Assembly: GCA_003249225.1 (NCBI GenBank) | Contig: QKJQ01000030.1 | Location: 1-57,165, forward strand | Direction of reading: 5' to 3' | DNA from: Clostridia bacterium | Lineage (GTDB): Bacteria; Bacillota; Clostridia; Lachnospirales; Lachnospiraceae | Length of the DNA: 57,165 bases | Part shown: positions 43,790 through 52,181 of the stretch, one piece after another | How positions within the stretch are numbered: position 1 is the stretch's first letter | Layout of the letters: every line of letters begins with the position of its first letter | Program-made: the position numbers and the translations under genes | The notes under the pieces: generated by a model | The model's database searches: none | What the model was told of the DNA's origin: nothing | What the model saw: only the letters and a program-made list of their open reading frames with translations

Positions 43790-45241
43790 ATGGCATGTCA
43801 GAACTTAACATTGTTAACAGATTTTTATGAGCTGACAATGATGCAGGGATATTTTCGTAACCATAAAGAAGAAGTGGTGGTATTTGACGCATTTTACAGA
43901 GAGAATCCGTCACAGAGCGGCTATGCCGTTTGCTGTGGTCTGGAACAGGTAATTCAATATATAAAGAACCTTCATTTTACAAAGGAAGACATCGAATATC
44001 TCAGTGGACTTTCGATCTTTGAGGAGGACTTCCTTGAGTATCTGGCGAACTTTACGTTCTCCGGAGACATCTATGCGATACCGGAAGGGACTGTGGTATT
44101 TCCGATGGAACCACTGGTAAAAGTAGTGGCACCGATCATTGAAGCACAGCTGGTCGAGACTGCCATACTGAACATTATCAACCATCAGAGCCTGATAGCA
44201 ACAAAAGCCTCAAGAGTGTGTTATGCGGCACAGGGAGAACCCGTTATGGAATTTGGTCTGCGTCGCGCGCAGGGACCGGATGCCGGAACGTATGGAGCCA
44301 GAGCAGCGGTGATTGGCGGATGTGCCGGAACCAGCAATGTTCTGTGCGGCCAGATGTTCAAGGTGCCGGTGCTTGGAACTCATGCACACAGCTGGATCAT
44401 GAGCTTTGAGGATGAACTGACGGCATTTCGCATTTACGCCCAGATGTATCCGCAGAACCCGACCCTCCTTGTTGATACTTACGATACGCTTCGTTCCGGA
44501 ATTCCGAATGCAATCAAAGTATTCACAGAACTTCGTGAACAGGGAATTCTGCCGAAAAAATACGGGATCCGACTCGACAGCGGCGACTTATCGTATCTCT
44601 CAAAAAAAGCCAGAAAGATGCTTGACGAAGCAGGGTTTACAGATGCCGGCATCACCGCCTCAAGTGATCTGGACGAGTATCTGATCGATTCCCTGAAGAC
44701 ACAGGGCGCGAAGGTAAATTCGTGGGGAGTCGGAACGAATCTGATCACCTCAAAGGACTGCCCGGCATTTGGCGGTGTCTATAAGCTTGCCGCTGTGTAT
44801 ACAGGCGGTGAATACACACCTAAAATCAAGTTATCGGATAATCCATGGAAGATTACGAACCCTGGAAATAAAAAGATTTACCGTATCTATGAAAAGGAAA
44901 GCGGAAAGATTAAAGCAGATCTCATTACCTTGGAGAACGAAGTATTCTCAGAAGACCAGACGCTTGTTCTGTTCGATCCGGTCGCAACCTGGAAGCGCAC
45001 CAAGCTTCGGCCCGGAACCTATGAACTGAGAGAACTTTTAGTTCCGGTTTTCATAAAAGGAGAGTGTGTCTATAAGTCTCCGGAGACTATGGAAATCCGT
45101 GCTTACTGTGGGAAGGAACTGGACACTTTATGGGATGAGACAAGACGTCTTGTGAATCCGCATGAAGTATACATTGACTTATCGCAAAGTCTGTATGATA
45201 TGAAACAGGCTTTGATTTCGGAAGCCAATAAAGAGAAATGA
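43790..45241 (+). CDS. pncB: Nicotinate phosphoribosyltransferase
   Basis: This protein of 483 aa makes nicotinate mononucleotide from nicotinate and PRPP with ATP, the entry step of the Preiss-Handler NAD salvage pathway. It shows the family opening NLTLLTDFYELTMMQGYF, the FGLRRAQGPDAG block with the catalytic-loop neighbourhood, GTHAHSWIMSF (phosphorylated histidine region), VDTYDTLRSGIPNAIK and RLDSGDL. The length fits the longer Firmicutes form. The ribosome site is AAAGGA. The gene seems monocistronic. Confidence 0.95.
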   Translation: MACQNLTLLTDFYELTMMQGYFRNHKEEVVVFDAFYRENPSQSGYAVCCGLEQVIQYIKNLHFTKEDIEYLSGLSIFEEDFLEYLANFTFSGDIYAIPEGTVVFPMEPLVKVVAPIIEAQLVETAILNIINHQSLIATKASRVCYAAQGEPVMEFGLRRAQGPDAGTYGARAAVIGGCAGTSNVLCGQMFKVPVLGTHAHSWIMSFEDELTAFRIYAQMYPQNPTLLVDTYDTLRSGIPNAIKVFTELREQGILPKKYGIRLDSGDLSYLSKKARKMLDEAGFTDAGITASSDLDEYLIDSLKTQGAKVNSWGVGTNLITSKDCPAFGGVYKLAAVYTGGEYTPKIKLSDNPWKITNPGNKKIYRIYEKESGKIKADLITLENEVFSEDQTLVLFDPVATWKRTKLRPGTYELRELLVPVFIKGECVYKSPETMEIRAYCGKELDTLWDETRRLVNPHEVYIDLSQSLYDMKQALISEANKEK

Positions 45242-45465
45242 TAAGCGATTACGAGGGAGTTCTGTCCGGTTAAAGGAACGTGGGAAGGAAAATCATCTTC
45301 ACACCTGAAAAAAGGGATAATTCTCTCAAAAGCAGGCTTTTGCCATAAAAATATATACGCTGTACATTTTCTATACACAAATGTGCAGTATACTAATAGA
45401 AAAAACGGCACCGGATGCATGAAAAAAGTCTGGTGTGCCATGAAACGGATAAGGAGATGAAATAA

Positions 45466-46170
45466 ATGCCATATTCATTCGGATATTTTAACTTCTATGA
45501 TTCTACCTATATATTGATTATTATTGCAGCTGTGATTAGCCTTGCTGCGTCGGCACGTGTAAAATCCACCTTTGCAAAATACAGCAAAGTTAACGGAAGA
45601 CGTGGTATTACCGCCGAAGAGGCAGCCGCAGATATATTGCACCGGGCAGGAATTCATGATGTAAAGATCGGCAGAATCAAAGGAAATATGACGGACAATT
45701 ACAACCCGTCAACAAAAGTCCTGTCATTATCGGACAGTGTTTACGGTTCAACTTCAGTGGCAGCCATCGGTGTGGCGGCGCATGAATGCGGCCATGCAAT
45801 TCAGGATGAGCAGGAATATCTTCCTATGAGAGTACGAACGGCAATCGTTCCCGTAGTCAATATCGGCTCAAGACTTTCCTGGCCATTGATCCTGATCGGA
45901 TTTTTATTCAGCTTTGGACCACTCATAACAGTAGGTATCGTCTTGTTCAGTGTTGTAGTCGTATTTCAGCTGGTAACACTGCCGGTCGAACTGAATGCTT
46001 CAGGACGGGCACTTGCCGTCGTTGATTCTTCCGGACTTTTGGATGATAACGAATTAAAGGGGGCTAAGAAAGTATTAAGAGCCGCCGCTATGACATACAT
46101 TGCCGCTGCAGCCGGTTCCATTCTTCAATTGCTTCGTCTGTTGCTGCTGTCGAACCGCAGACGCAATTAA
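45466..46170 (+). CDS. YugP-like membrane zinc metallopeptidase
   Basis: This protein of 234 aa has a membrane segment at the N-terminus (YILIIIAAVISLAASARV), a zinc site HECGHAIQ (HExxH, about residue 106), and two or three membrane segments in the C-terminal half. This fits the YugP/neutral zinc metallopeptidase family (PF04298). The substrate is unknown; membrane quality control is one guess. The ATG follows AAGGAGATG. The fRMsr gene starts 18 bp downstream, so the two are co-transcribed. Confidence 0.88.
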   Translation: MPYSFGYFNFYDSTYILIIIAAVISLAASARVKSTFAKYSKVNGRRGITAEEAAADILHRAGIHDVKIGRIKGNMTDNYNPSTKVLSLSDSVYGSTSVAAIGVAAHECGHAIQDEQEYLPMRVRTAIVPVVNIGSRLSWPLILIGFLFSFGPLITVGIVLFSVVVVFQLVTLPVELNASGRALAVVDSSGLLDDNELKGAKKVLRAAAMTYIAAAAGSILQLLRLLLLSNRRRN

Positions 46171-46188
46171 TAGAAAAGGAAGAACGCA

Positions 46189-46647
46189 ATGAACTCAAAA
46201 AAAGAAATGTATGAATTATTATATCAGCAGATCGCCGCTTTGACCGAAGACAGGCAGCACCTTGTATCCGCACTTGCCAATGCAGCGGCAGCGCTCTATA
46301 CCACCTTGCCGGATATCAACTGGGCAGGCTTTTATCTGAGAGAGAAGGACTCCCTCTATCTTGGGCCATTTCAGGGAAATGTAGCCTGTATTCACATCGC
46401 CATGGGAAAAGGTGTATGCGGAACCGCAGCAGAAAAAAAAGAAACCATCGTTGTGTCGGATGTTCATCAGTTCAAGGGGCACATTGCCTGCGACGGTGCC
46501 TCCAATGCAGAGATCGTCGTACCTATGTTTCGAGACAACGAGGTCTTTGCTGTACTTGACATAGACAGTCCGCTGTTTGACCGGTTCGACGAAGAGGACA
46601 AAGCAGGACTTGAGCGAATCGCCGGTCTTTTAACAGATTTTGATTGA
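46189..46647 (+). CDS. msrC: Free methionine-(R)-sulfoxide reductase
   Basis: This protein of 152 aa is a GAF-domain enzyme that reduces free Met-R-sulfoxide, part of oxidative repair. Family blocks INWAGFYL, LGPFQGNVACIHI, GKGVCGTAA, HIACDGASNAEIVVP and LDIDSP are present, and the three conserved cysteines (in VAC, GVCG, IACD) are in place. The ribosome site is AAAGGA. It lies in a likely operon between yugP and a DUF5662-like gene. Confidence 0.92.
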   Translation: MNSKKEMYELLYQQIAALTEDRQHLVSALANAAAALYTTLPDINWAGFYLREKDSLYLGPFQGNVACIHIAMGKGVCGTAAEKKETIVVSDVHQFKGHIACDGASNAEIVVPMFRDNEVFAVLDIDSPLFDRFDEEDKAGLERIAGLLTDFD

Positions 46648-46672
46648 AACAGAAGAACAGAGGTCAGTAAAA

Positions 46673-47215
46673 ATGAAATGGTTTTGGCATCTTCATACAA
46701 TTAACTCACATCACCGTCTTGTCAGGAAATACTGTTTTAAGATCGGGTTATACCGACAGGGTATTTTTCATGATATGTCGAAATATTCGCTGACAGAATT
46801 CTCTGCCGGTTCAAAGTATTATCTTGGGTACAAAAGTCCGAATTTTGCGGAGCGTAATGACATAGGGTACAGCACGGCCTGGATGCATCACAAAGGAAGA
46901 AACAAGCATCATTTTGAATACTGGACGGATTATGTATCGGAAGGCGGCGGAAGAATGGAAGGCGTAAAGATGCCGAACCGTTATGTTGCAGAGATGATAT
47001 GTGACAGAATCGCTGCCAGCAGGACCTATAACAAAGAAAAGTATACAACCGCTGCGCCGCTTGAGTATTTTGAAAAGTCAAAAGACAGACAGCTCATGCA
47101 TACGGATACGGAGCAGCTCGTACGAAGGCTCCTTGTTATGATCAAAGAAAAAGGTGAAGAGGAAACCCTTCGGTATATTAAGAAAGAATTGCTTGGAAAG
47201 AAAAAGCGGGAATGA
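46673..47215 (+). CDS. DUF5662-like protein
   Basis: This basic, aromatic and histidine-rich protein of 180 aa (FWHLHTINSHHRLVRKYCFK, GIFHDMSKYSLTEF, AWMHHKGRNKHHFEYW) matches the pattern of the uncharacterised DUF5662 family. Spaced His and Asp residues (H..HD, HH..HHFE) suggest an HD-like metal-binding fold (inference). There is no signal peptide. I start at ATG (MKWFWH) with AGAGG upstream; an earlier in-frame ATG overlaps the fRMsr stop region. A terminator follows directly. Role unknown. Confidence 0.75.
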   Translation: MKWFWHLHTINSHHRLVRKYCFKIGLYRQGIFHDMSKYSLTEFSAGSKYYLGYKSPNFAERNDIGYSTAWMHHKGRNKHHFEYWTDYVSEGGGRMEGVKMPNRYVAEMICDRIAASRTYNKEKYTTAAPLEYFEKSKDRQLMHTDTEQLVRRLLVMIKEKGEEETLRYIKKELLGKKKRE

Positions 47216-47236
47216 TTGATTTCACTCCCGCTTTTA
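47200..47236 (+). terminator. Terminator of the yugP-fRMsr-DUF5662 operon
   Basis: AAAAGCGGGA pairs with TCCCGCTTTT around a 14-nt loop. It overlaps the last codons of the DUF5662-like gene. Confidence 0.85.
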
Positions 47237-47262
47237 ATTATCTTTCTATACTCTTCCATCGA

Positions 47263-47297
47263 AAAGAATTAGCGTTTACTTCATGGTAACAGCACCC
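47263..47297. repeat. Direct repeat at the left end of the AT-rich island
   Basis: These 35 bp match 48265-48299 with one mismatch. The right copy contains the end of the XRE regulator gene (its last codons and stop). The left copy is therefore a fragment of that gene's 3' end, standing alone about 1 kb away. Confidence 0.85.
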
Positions 47298-47760
47298 AAA
47301 TGCCTAAAGGTTTCAATCATACAGACAGCAGCTCCTGTTAAGGAAAAAGTTCAATTCTGGTATTATCGATTAGCAAAAGGCATATCAGGCATACTTTCCT
47401 ATACAAAAAAGGCAGATTGGCACTTTGATTAAATTTATACATCTTTCAGTTACAATTTGCGGAAACTCAAGTTTTCTTTATTTGTATTTTATTCCATCTT
47501 ATGGCATTTTTCAATAATTCAATTGTTGAATTATTGAAATGGCTAGTGTTAAAATCTTCAACTCAATAATCTATAATAACAATGGAAATTAATATGAATT
47601 TCATGTTATATTATTGATGTGATAATTTGTAAATATTTTTTGATATTAGATGTTGAGCAGTACAAAGCACAAATTTATGCATAGTAATGAAAAGTTTTAC
47701 AACTTTTATTTTCATAAATCATTTTTTAAGTAAAAAGGAGAGAATAAGGAGAGAATAATT

Positions 47761-48018
47761 ATGCTTAGCAAAAGTAATAACATTTCGATAGGTTATATTA
47801 CAGCACTGCTTATAAGTTGTTATAGCTTATATCGTAATCTAAAACTAGATGGTAATAATATGAACATATTCTTTGATATTGCATGTATTGTATTTTTAAT
47901 ATTTAATTGTATTTTAGAATTCGTATATAAAAAGAAAGGAAAGAAAGTACCGAAAAAATTAATTATTCCATCAATAATTATTCTTATTTGTATAACAATT
48001 TATACATGGATGCACTAA
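47761..48018 (+). CDS. Small membrane protein of the AT-rich island
   Basis: This protein of 85 aa has three hydrophobic segments (about 10-25, 35-55 and 65-82) and a lysine-rich loop (YKKKGKKVPKK) between the second and third. The ribosome site is doubled (AAGGAGAGAATAAGGAGAG) before ATG. I do not recognise it. Composition is much more AT-rich than the neighbours and it lies within an interval bounded by 35-bp direct repeats, so it is probably imported. A short membrane toxin or a transporter fragment are possibilities without direct support. Confidence 0.55.
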   Translation: MLSKSNNISIGYITALLISCYSLYRNLKLDGNNMNIFFDIACIVFLIFNCILEFVYKKKGKKVPKKLIIPSIIILICITIYTWMH

Positions 48019-48124
48019 TATATCATCTGCAACTATAATCAATATATTATTGCATTCTAACATTTAGAACAAAATGGATTAACCTTGCATATTCTCGATA
48101 TTTACTGACATTATGCTGAATCGA

Positions 48125-48159
48125 GTAGGAGGTAAATAAAATAATTATTTACCTCCTAC
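48125..48159. terminator. Perfect inverted repeat in the island
   Basis: GTAGGAGGTAAATA and its reverse complement flank a short AT loop. There is no long T-run on either side, so it may be a rho-independent terminator of low efficiency or a transposon-like end. Confidence 0.5.
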
Positions 48160-48264
48160 CCGATTATCTCACTTTCATCGGAGGAACATATTGTATCCAT
48201 GAGGAAGGTGTGTTAATTGCCCACATGATATAAAAAAGGATACTTTAAAAGAAACACTTACATC

Positions 48265-48299
48265 AAAGAATTAGCGCTTACTTCATGGTAACAGCACCC
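48265..48299. repeat. Direct repeat at the right end of the AT-rich island
   Basis: This is the partner of 47263-47297 (34 of 35 identical). It covers the stop codon and last codons of the XRE regulator gene on the minus strand. Confidence 0.85.
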
Positions 48300-49012
48300 T
48301 CCACATGTACTTCACCTTCGATGGAGTAGCAGGACAGATCGCCTTTGCAGTAGAGATTCTTGCAGTTGATCTCACCCTCGCTGTTGATTGAGCCGCAATT
48401 AATGTCACCGGCCGTTTCCACATAGCCTTCGATGTTGCCGCAGTTCACTTTTTCACCGGCTTCCAGATAGCCTGAAACATTGCCGCAGTTCACAGCGCCC
48501 TTTGCTTCAAGGTAAGCACCGATGTTACCGCAATTTACATTCGAGGAAGATTCCACGTAAGTGCCGACATTACCACAGTTTACCATACCCTCTGCTTCCA
48601 CATAACCGTTCACGTTACCGGATACAGAGGCATTTCCCCAGACTTCAATGTTCACGTTATGCTCCAGACCTTGAAGATTCAGCTGGATTGGCTTATCTTT
48701 CTGCCATTCCTCGTGTCCAAGGTACTTTGTTCCAAGGAATTGTACAACACGCAATACATGATCGTCTTTGATTCCGTCGATATCTCCGAAAGCGAGATTT
48801 TCATCTTCCGGAAGACCATAGAATAAAATGTCGGTCGTTACACCAAAGAATTCAGCAATTCTTGGCATTAAAAGGATGTCGGGAAGGGATGCACCGGTTT
48901 CCCATTTGCTGACGGCCTGTACACTGATCTCTAAAGCAGTAGCAAGTATATCCTGACTGATGCCTCTCCGGCGTCTTAAGATTTTAATGGTTTCACAAAT
49001 TCTATTTTCCAT
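48278..49012 (-). CDS. XRE-family regulator with cysteine-rich beta-solenoid tail
   Basis: This protein of 244 aa has an N-terminal HTH_3 domain (about 5-65: IKILRRRRGISQDILATALEISVQAVSKWETGAS). After a linker, residues about 130-244 consist of short repeats with the pattern [V/I]NCGN[V/I]xxYxEaxg, at least five copies of about 18 residues, ending in weaker units. Regular VNCGN turns imply a right-handed beta-helix, like bactofilin/polymer-forming domains. The repeated Cys could bind metal or respond to redox (inference). The ribosome site TAGGAGG precedes ATG, and a CCGC-TATG-CGCGG hairpin lies just upstream. Targets unknown; self-regulation is common for XRE proteins. Confidence 0.8.
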   Translation of the reverse strand: MENRICETIKILRRRRGISQDILATALEISVQAVSKWETGASLPDILLMPRIAEFFGVTTDILFYGLPEDENLAFGDIDGIKDDHVLRVVQFLGTKYLGHEEWQKDKPIQLNLQGLEHNVNIEVWGNASVSGNVNGYVEAEGMVNCGNVGTYVESSSNVNCGNIGAYLEAKGAVNCGNVSGYLEAGEKVNCGNIEGYVETAGDINCGSINSEGEINCKNLYCKGDLSCYSIEGEVHVEGAVTMK

Positions 49013-49316
49013 AATGCCTCCTATCTCCGCGCATAGCGGGGAAAATAATACTATGTTTTAAATGATTCATATAGTTTACAGGGATATCCAAACAAGCTTG
49101 TGTCTGTAGCATAGTAGAAATGAGATAGAAGTGCAATCGAGAGTGAATTGAATGGTATCAACTGTTGGTTGATTTACAATTTTATTATACATGATAGCTG
49201 GTAAAAAAACAAGTAAAATGGTAGAAAATTAATGCTATTGATGATACAATAAATAAGAATATTGGAAATGAACAGAAAGCAATTACAATTATCTGAATGC
49301 AGGAGTGAAAACCAAA
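49013..49316. other. Divergent region between XRE and AraC genes
   Basis: No gene is present. It holds the leader hairpin of the XRE gene (CCGCTATGCGCGG on the minus strand) and AT-rich sequence with TATA-like boxes. Both regulator genes start from it, so it likely contains their promoters. Confidence 0.4.
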
Positions 49317-50192
49317 ATGAAACTGTATAAATCGGCAGAAGAATACAAAGATTTTATTAGAGAGCATTTTGAGTTTCCTCAAGAACGTCCGGTCATCATC
49401 TTTGAGACAAAGGCAAGACAGATGCTTTTGCATACGCATGACTGCCTAGAAATCAACCTGATTCTGGCGGGGAGCGGGACGTATATAATTGGGGATAAAC
49501 AGTATGAAATACAGGAAGGCGATTTCTTCATCATCAACAACGAGGAACGGCATATGGCAGTCCATAATGGTGAGCTTCGCATTCTGGTCCTGATTTTCCC
49601 ACCGCTCTTTCTGTGGGAAGGAAAGTCAGAATCCGGACTTTTAGAACCATTCTTTAACCGAAATCAAAAGTTCTCGAATCGTATCATGTCATCCGCATCG
49701 GTTTCTGCGGTGCTTCGGGAATATCTTATGCATGTACACCAGGAATACAGCGAAGAGAAGAAAGGCTGGCAGATCTATGCAAAAGCATATATCCTGCTGC
49801 TTCTAGCAGAAATTGTCCGGTATTGTGAAGAGAACGAGGAGATTGGCGGAGAAGTAAAGAATATGCATAAACTCTATACAAGAATTCGTCCGGTTGTTGA
49901 TTACCTGCATGCTAATTATTCAAATCAGATAACCCTGGAGGAACTGGCAGAGGTGGCGCATATGAACAAGAGCTATCTTTGCACCTCCTTTAAAGATGCT
50001 ATGAGTATGCCTATATTTTCCTACATAGATCAGCTAAGAATCAGCCGTGCCTGCGCGCTGCTTCGAACCACGGACTTTTCCGTTACAGAGATTTCAATGC
50101 AGGTAGGGTATAACAGTATTTCATACTTTAACAGAAGCTTTAAGAAGGTTAAAAGCCTTACACCCGGACAGTACAGAAGGTTTCAGAGTTAA
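49317..50192 (+). CDS. AraC-family transcriptional regulator
   Basis: This protein of 291 aa has an N-terminal cupin-like sensing domain (about 30-115; LLHTHDCLEINLILAGSGTYIIGDKQY, EGDFFIINNEERH) and a C-terminal double HTH (about 190-290; ITLEELAEVAHMNKSYLCTSFKDAM, VTEISMQVGYNSISYFNRSFKKV, TPGQYRRF). The cupin suggests a small ligand such as a sugar. It is upstream of the sugar operon on the same strand and could regulate it, but a terminator and 500 bp separate them. The start is ATG, 11 nt after AGGAG; a GTG four codons earlier overlaps the ribosome site. Confidence 0.9.
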   Translation: MKLYKSAEEYKDFIREHFEFPQERPVIIFETKARQMLLHTHDCLEINLILAGSGTYIIGDKQYEIQEGDFFIINNEERHMAVHNGELRILVLIFPPLFLWEGKSESGLLEPFFNRNQKFSNRIMSSASVSAVLREYLMHVHQEYSEEKKGWQIYAKAYILLLLAEIVRYCEENEEIGGEVKNMHKLYTRIRPVVDYLHANYSNQITLEELAEVAHMNKSYLCTSFKDAMSMPIFSYIDQLRISRACALLRTTDFSVTEISMQVGYNSISYFNRSFKKVKSLTPGQYRRFQS

Positions 50193-50215
50193 GAAATCAT
50201 AGAGTACCTATTGTC

Positions 50216-50376
50216 ATGCCGATTTTCAATCGGTAAGTTGTTTTTTAATTAGTAAGTTGTTTTTTAATTGGTAAGTTGTTTTTAATTGGTAAGTTGTTTT
50301 TTAATTGGTAAGTTGTTTTTAATTGGTATGTTGTTTTTCAATTGGCATGTTGATTTTCAATCAGCATGCTTTTTTT
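50216..50376 (+). repeat. Tandem 18-19 bp repeats ending in a terminator
   Basis: About seven to eight units of the form G(T/C)A(A/T)GTTG(T/A)TTTTT(T/C)AATTG run from 50231 to about 50360. The last units drift toward GCATGTTGATT-TTC-AATCAGCATGC (50345-50369), which with the following T-run is a perfect intrinsic terminator. The first unit CCGATTTTCAATCGG is also a small hairpin. The array appears to be an expanded terminator stem. Confidence 0.8.
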
Positions 50377-50696
50377 GTTTTATGCTTAGGTTTTGACAGG
50401 GTTGGATATAATAATTTAGAAGTTAAATTAATTAAGTGAATATTTAGCTGATGATTTATGATGTTGAGGAAATTTATCTAGGGTATTCTGCCATACTACT
50501 AAATCAGAGGGAAGTAACAGAAGTATTGCCAACAGCAGGGACAGATAAGTCATTCCCTGCATTGAAAAGCAAGGATAGCATAAAACTAGAGAAAAAATTA
50601 AAAATAGTAGAAGAAATTCTAAAAACCTCTTTACAAAGTTAAATAAATTTAGTAAAATCAAGCTAATAATTTAATAAATTTATGGAGGTGTTTTCA
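50377..50696 (+). other. Gap before the sugar operon, with a doubtful small frame
   Basis: An open frame at 50451-50642 (63 codons, MIYDVEEIYLGYS...) has no ribosome site and no recognisable family. It may be a remnant. AT-rich sequence at about 50640-50680 could hold the operon promoter, but I see no strong -35/-10 pair. Confidence 0.3.
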
Positions 50697-52100
50697 TTGA
50701 AACAGGTTACATTAGGGTTTGCTCCGACAAGAAGAAGCATTTTTAGTGCTCCGGATGCTGTGAAATACGCAAATTTGACAAGAAACAGACTGCAGGAATT
50801 AAACATTAACTATATTGATATTCAGGATATTAATGAGGAAGGTCTTCTGTACAATGACGAAGACATGGAATTGGTAGCTGAAAAGTTCAGCAAAGCTGGG
50901 GTTCAGGGTTTGTTCGTACCACACTGCAACTTTGGTACCGAATACGTGGTAGCAAGACTTGCGAAGAAACTTCAGGTTCCGGTATTGCTCTGGGGACCAA
51001 GAGACGAACGTCCGGATGAGGACGGAATCCGTCTTCGTGACAGCCAGTGCGGACTGTTCGCAACAGGAAAAGTTCTTCGCAGATTCCAGGTACCATTTAC
51101 CTACATGACGAATTGCCGACTTACCGATCCGGAATTTGAGCGTGGCATGAACGACTTTCTTGCTGTATGTAATGTAGTTTCCACGTTCCGCAGAACAAGG
51201 ATTCTTCAAATCGGACCAAGACCTTTTGACTTCTGGTCAACCATGTGCAATGAAGGTGAACTTCTTGAGAAATTCAATATACAATTGTCTCCGATCCCGC
51301 TGCCGGAACTTACAAGAGCTGTGAAGGACGCAATGACCCAGACCGATGAGATGAAAAAGGTTCTGGCCTACTGCAAAGAGAACATGAACATCTGCATCAA
51401 AGAGAATGAACTTGAAACGGTTGTCGCATTAAAAATCGCGATGAAGAATCTTACCGTGAAGTACGGCTGCAACGCTGTTGCGATCCAGTGCTGGAATGAG
51501 CTTCAGAGTGAACTTGGCATTATGCCTTGTGCAGCGAATTCCCTTATGAATGAAGAAGGAATACCGGTTGTCTGTGAGACAGACATACATGGTGCCATCA
51601 CAGCATTGCTGGCAGAAGCAGCTACCCTTGATGATACCAGATCTTTCTTCGCCGACTGGACAGTCAGACATCCTGACAATGAGAACGGTGAACTCTTGCA
51701 ACACTGTGGACCATGGCCGATCTCCGTAGCACAGGAGAAACCATCGATTGAATATCCGCTTGCTTTTGATCATCCGGGTTCCGTAGCAGCACAGGCAAAG
51801 TTCGGGGATATGACCCTCTGCCGTTTTGATGGTGACAATGGAGAGTATTCCCTGCTCCTTGGCAATGCCAAAGGTGTGGAAGGGCCATACACGAAAGGAA
51901 CTTATGTGTGGATAGAAGTTGCGAACATCAAGCGTCTTGAAGCAAAAATCGTAGAAGGTCCATACATCCATCACTGCGTCGGCATTCATAAGAATGTTGT
52001 GCCTGTACTATATGAAGCATGTAAATACCTTGGAATAACACCAGATTTGTATGATCCGATCGAAGAGGATGTAAAAGCATATCTTCGCGGCGAAAACTAA
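50697..52100 (+). CDS. L-fucose/D-arabinose isomerase-family protein
   Basis: This protein of 467 aa fits the L-fucose/L-arabinose isomerase fold: an N-terminal Rossmann-like region (VTLGFAPTRRS, VQGLFVPHCNFGTEYVVARLAKKLQVPVLLWGPRDE), a central CNVVSTFRRTRILQIGPRP block, a metal-site-like region AVAIQCWNEL...CETDIHGAITALL, and a C-terminal barrel with ...YIHHCVGIH. It should interconvert an aldose and a ketose with a divalent metal. The sugar is unknown. The start is TTG, 6 nt after GGAGGTG; the ATG at 50682 overlaps that ribosome site. It is first in an operon with a split transketolase, a kinase and a nucleoside-hydrolase-like gene. Confidence 0.82.
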   Translation: MKQVTLGFAPTRRSIFSAPDAVKYANLTRNRLQELNINYIDIQDINEEGLLYNDEDMELVAEKFSKAGVQGLFVPHCNFGTEYVVARLAKKLQVPVLLWGPRDERPDEDGIRLRDSQCGLFATGKVLRRFQVPFTYMTNCRLTDPEFERGMNDFLAVCNVVSTFRRTRILQIGPRPFDFWSTMCNEGELLEKFNIQLSPIPLPELTRAVKDAMTQTDEMKKVLAYCKENMNICIKENELETVVALKIAMKNLTVKYGCNAVAIQCWNELQSELGIMPCAANSLMNEEGIPVVCETDIHGAITALLAEAATLDDTRSFFADWTVRHPDNENGELLQHCGPWPISVAQEKPSIEYPLAFDHPGSVAAQAKFGDMTLCRFDGDNGEYSLLLGNAKGVEGPYTKGTYVWIEVANIKRLEAKIVEGPYIHHCVGIHKNVVPVLYEACKYLGITPDLYDPIEEDVKAYLRGEN

Positions 52101-52102
52101 AA

Positions 52103-52181
52103 GTTAAAAAAAGTTTCCGCCGGAGTACCTTGGCGCAAACTTTATTATGTGTTTTAAATCAACACAGAAAAGAGGAAATGT
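52103..52181 (+). promoter_or_regulatory. Leader hairpins upstream of the transketolase N gene
   Basis: AAAGTTTCCGCC...GGCGCAAACTTT forms one hairpin (about 52109-52142). TATGTGTT...AACACAGAAAAGAGG forms a second, directly before the ribosome site. The arrangement CAAACTT-TATTATGTG-loop-CACAGAAA-GAGG matches the leaders of gpmI, the lipoprotein, the FliK-like gene and the kinase. Confidence 0.6.

Noticed and set aside
45301..45420. Possible small RNA or riboswitch upstream of yugP
   Set aside because: TATACT and a short imperfect palindrome are present, but no stable structure or terminator supports a separate RNA.
48278..49012. Antifreeze-like or pentapeptide-repeat protein
   Set aside because: The repeat period is about 18 residues with NCGN turns rather than the five-residue A(D/N)LxX pattern, and an HTH domain is clearly present.
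50216..50376. Repeat array that might be a CRISPR
   Set aside because: Units are only 18-19 bp, adjacent without unique spacers, and grade into a terminator. No cas genes are present.
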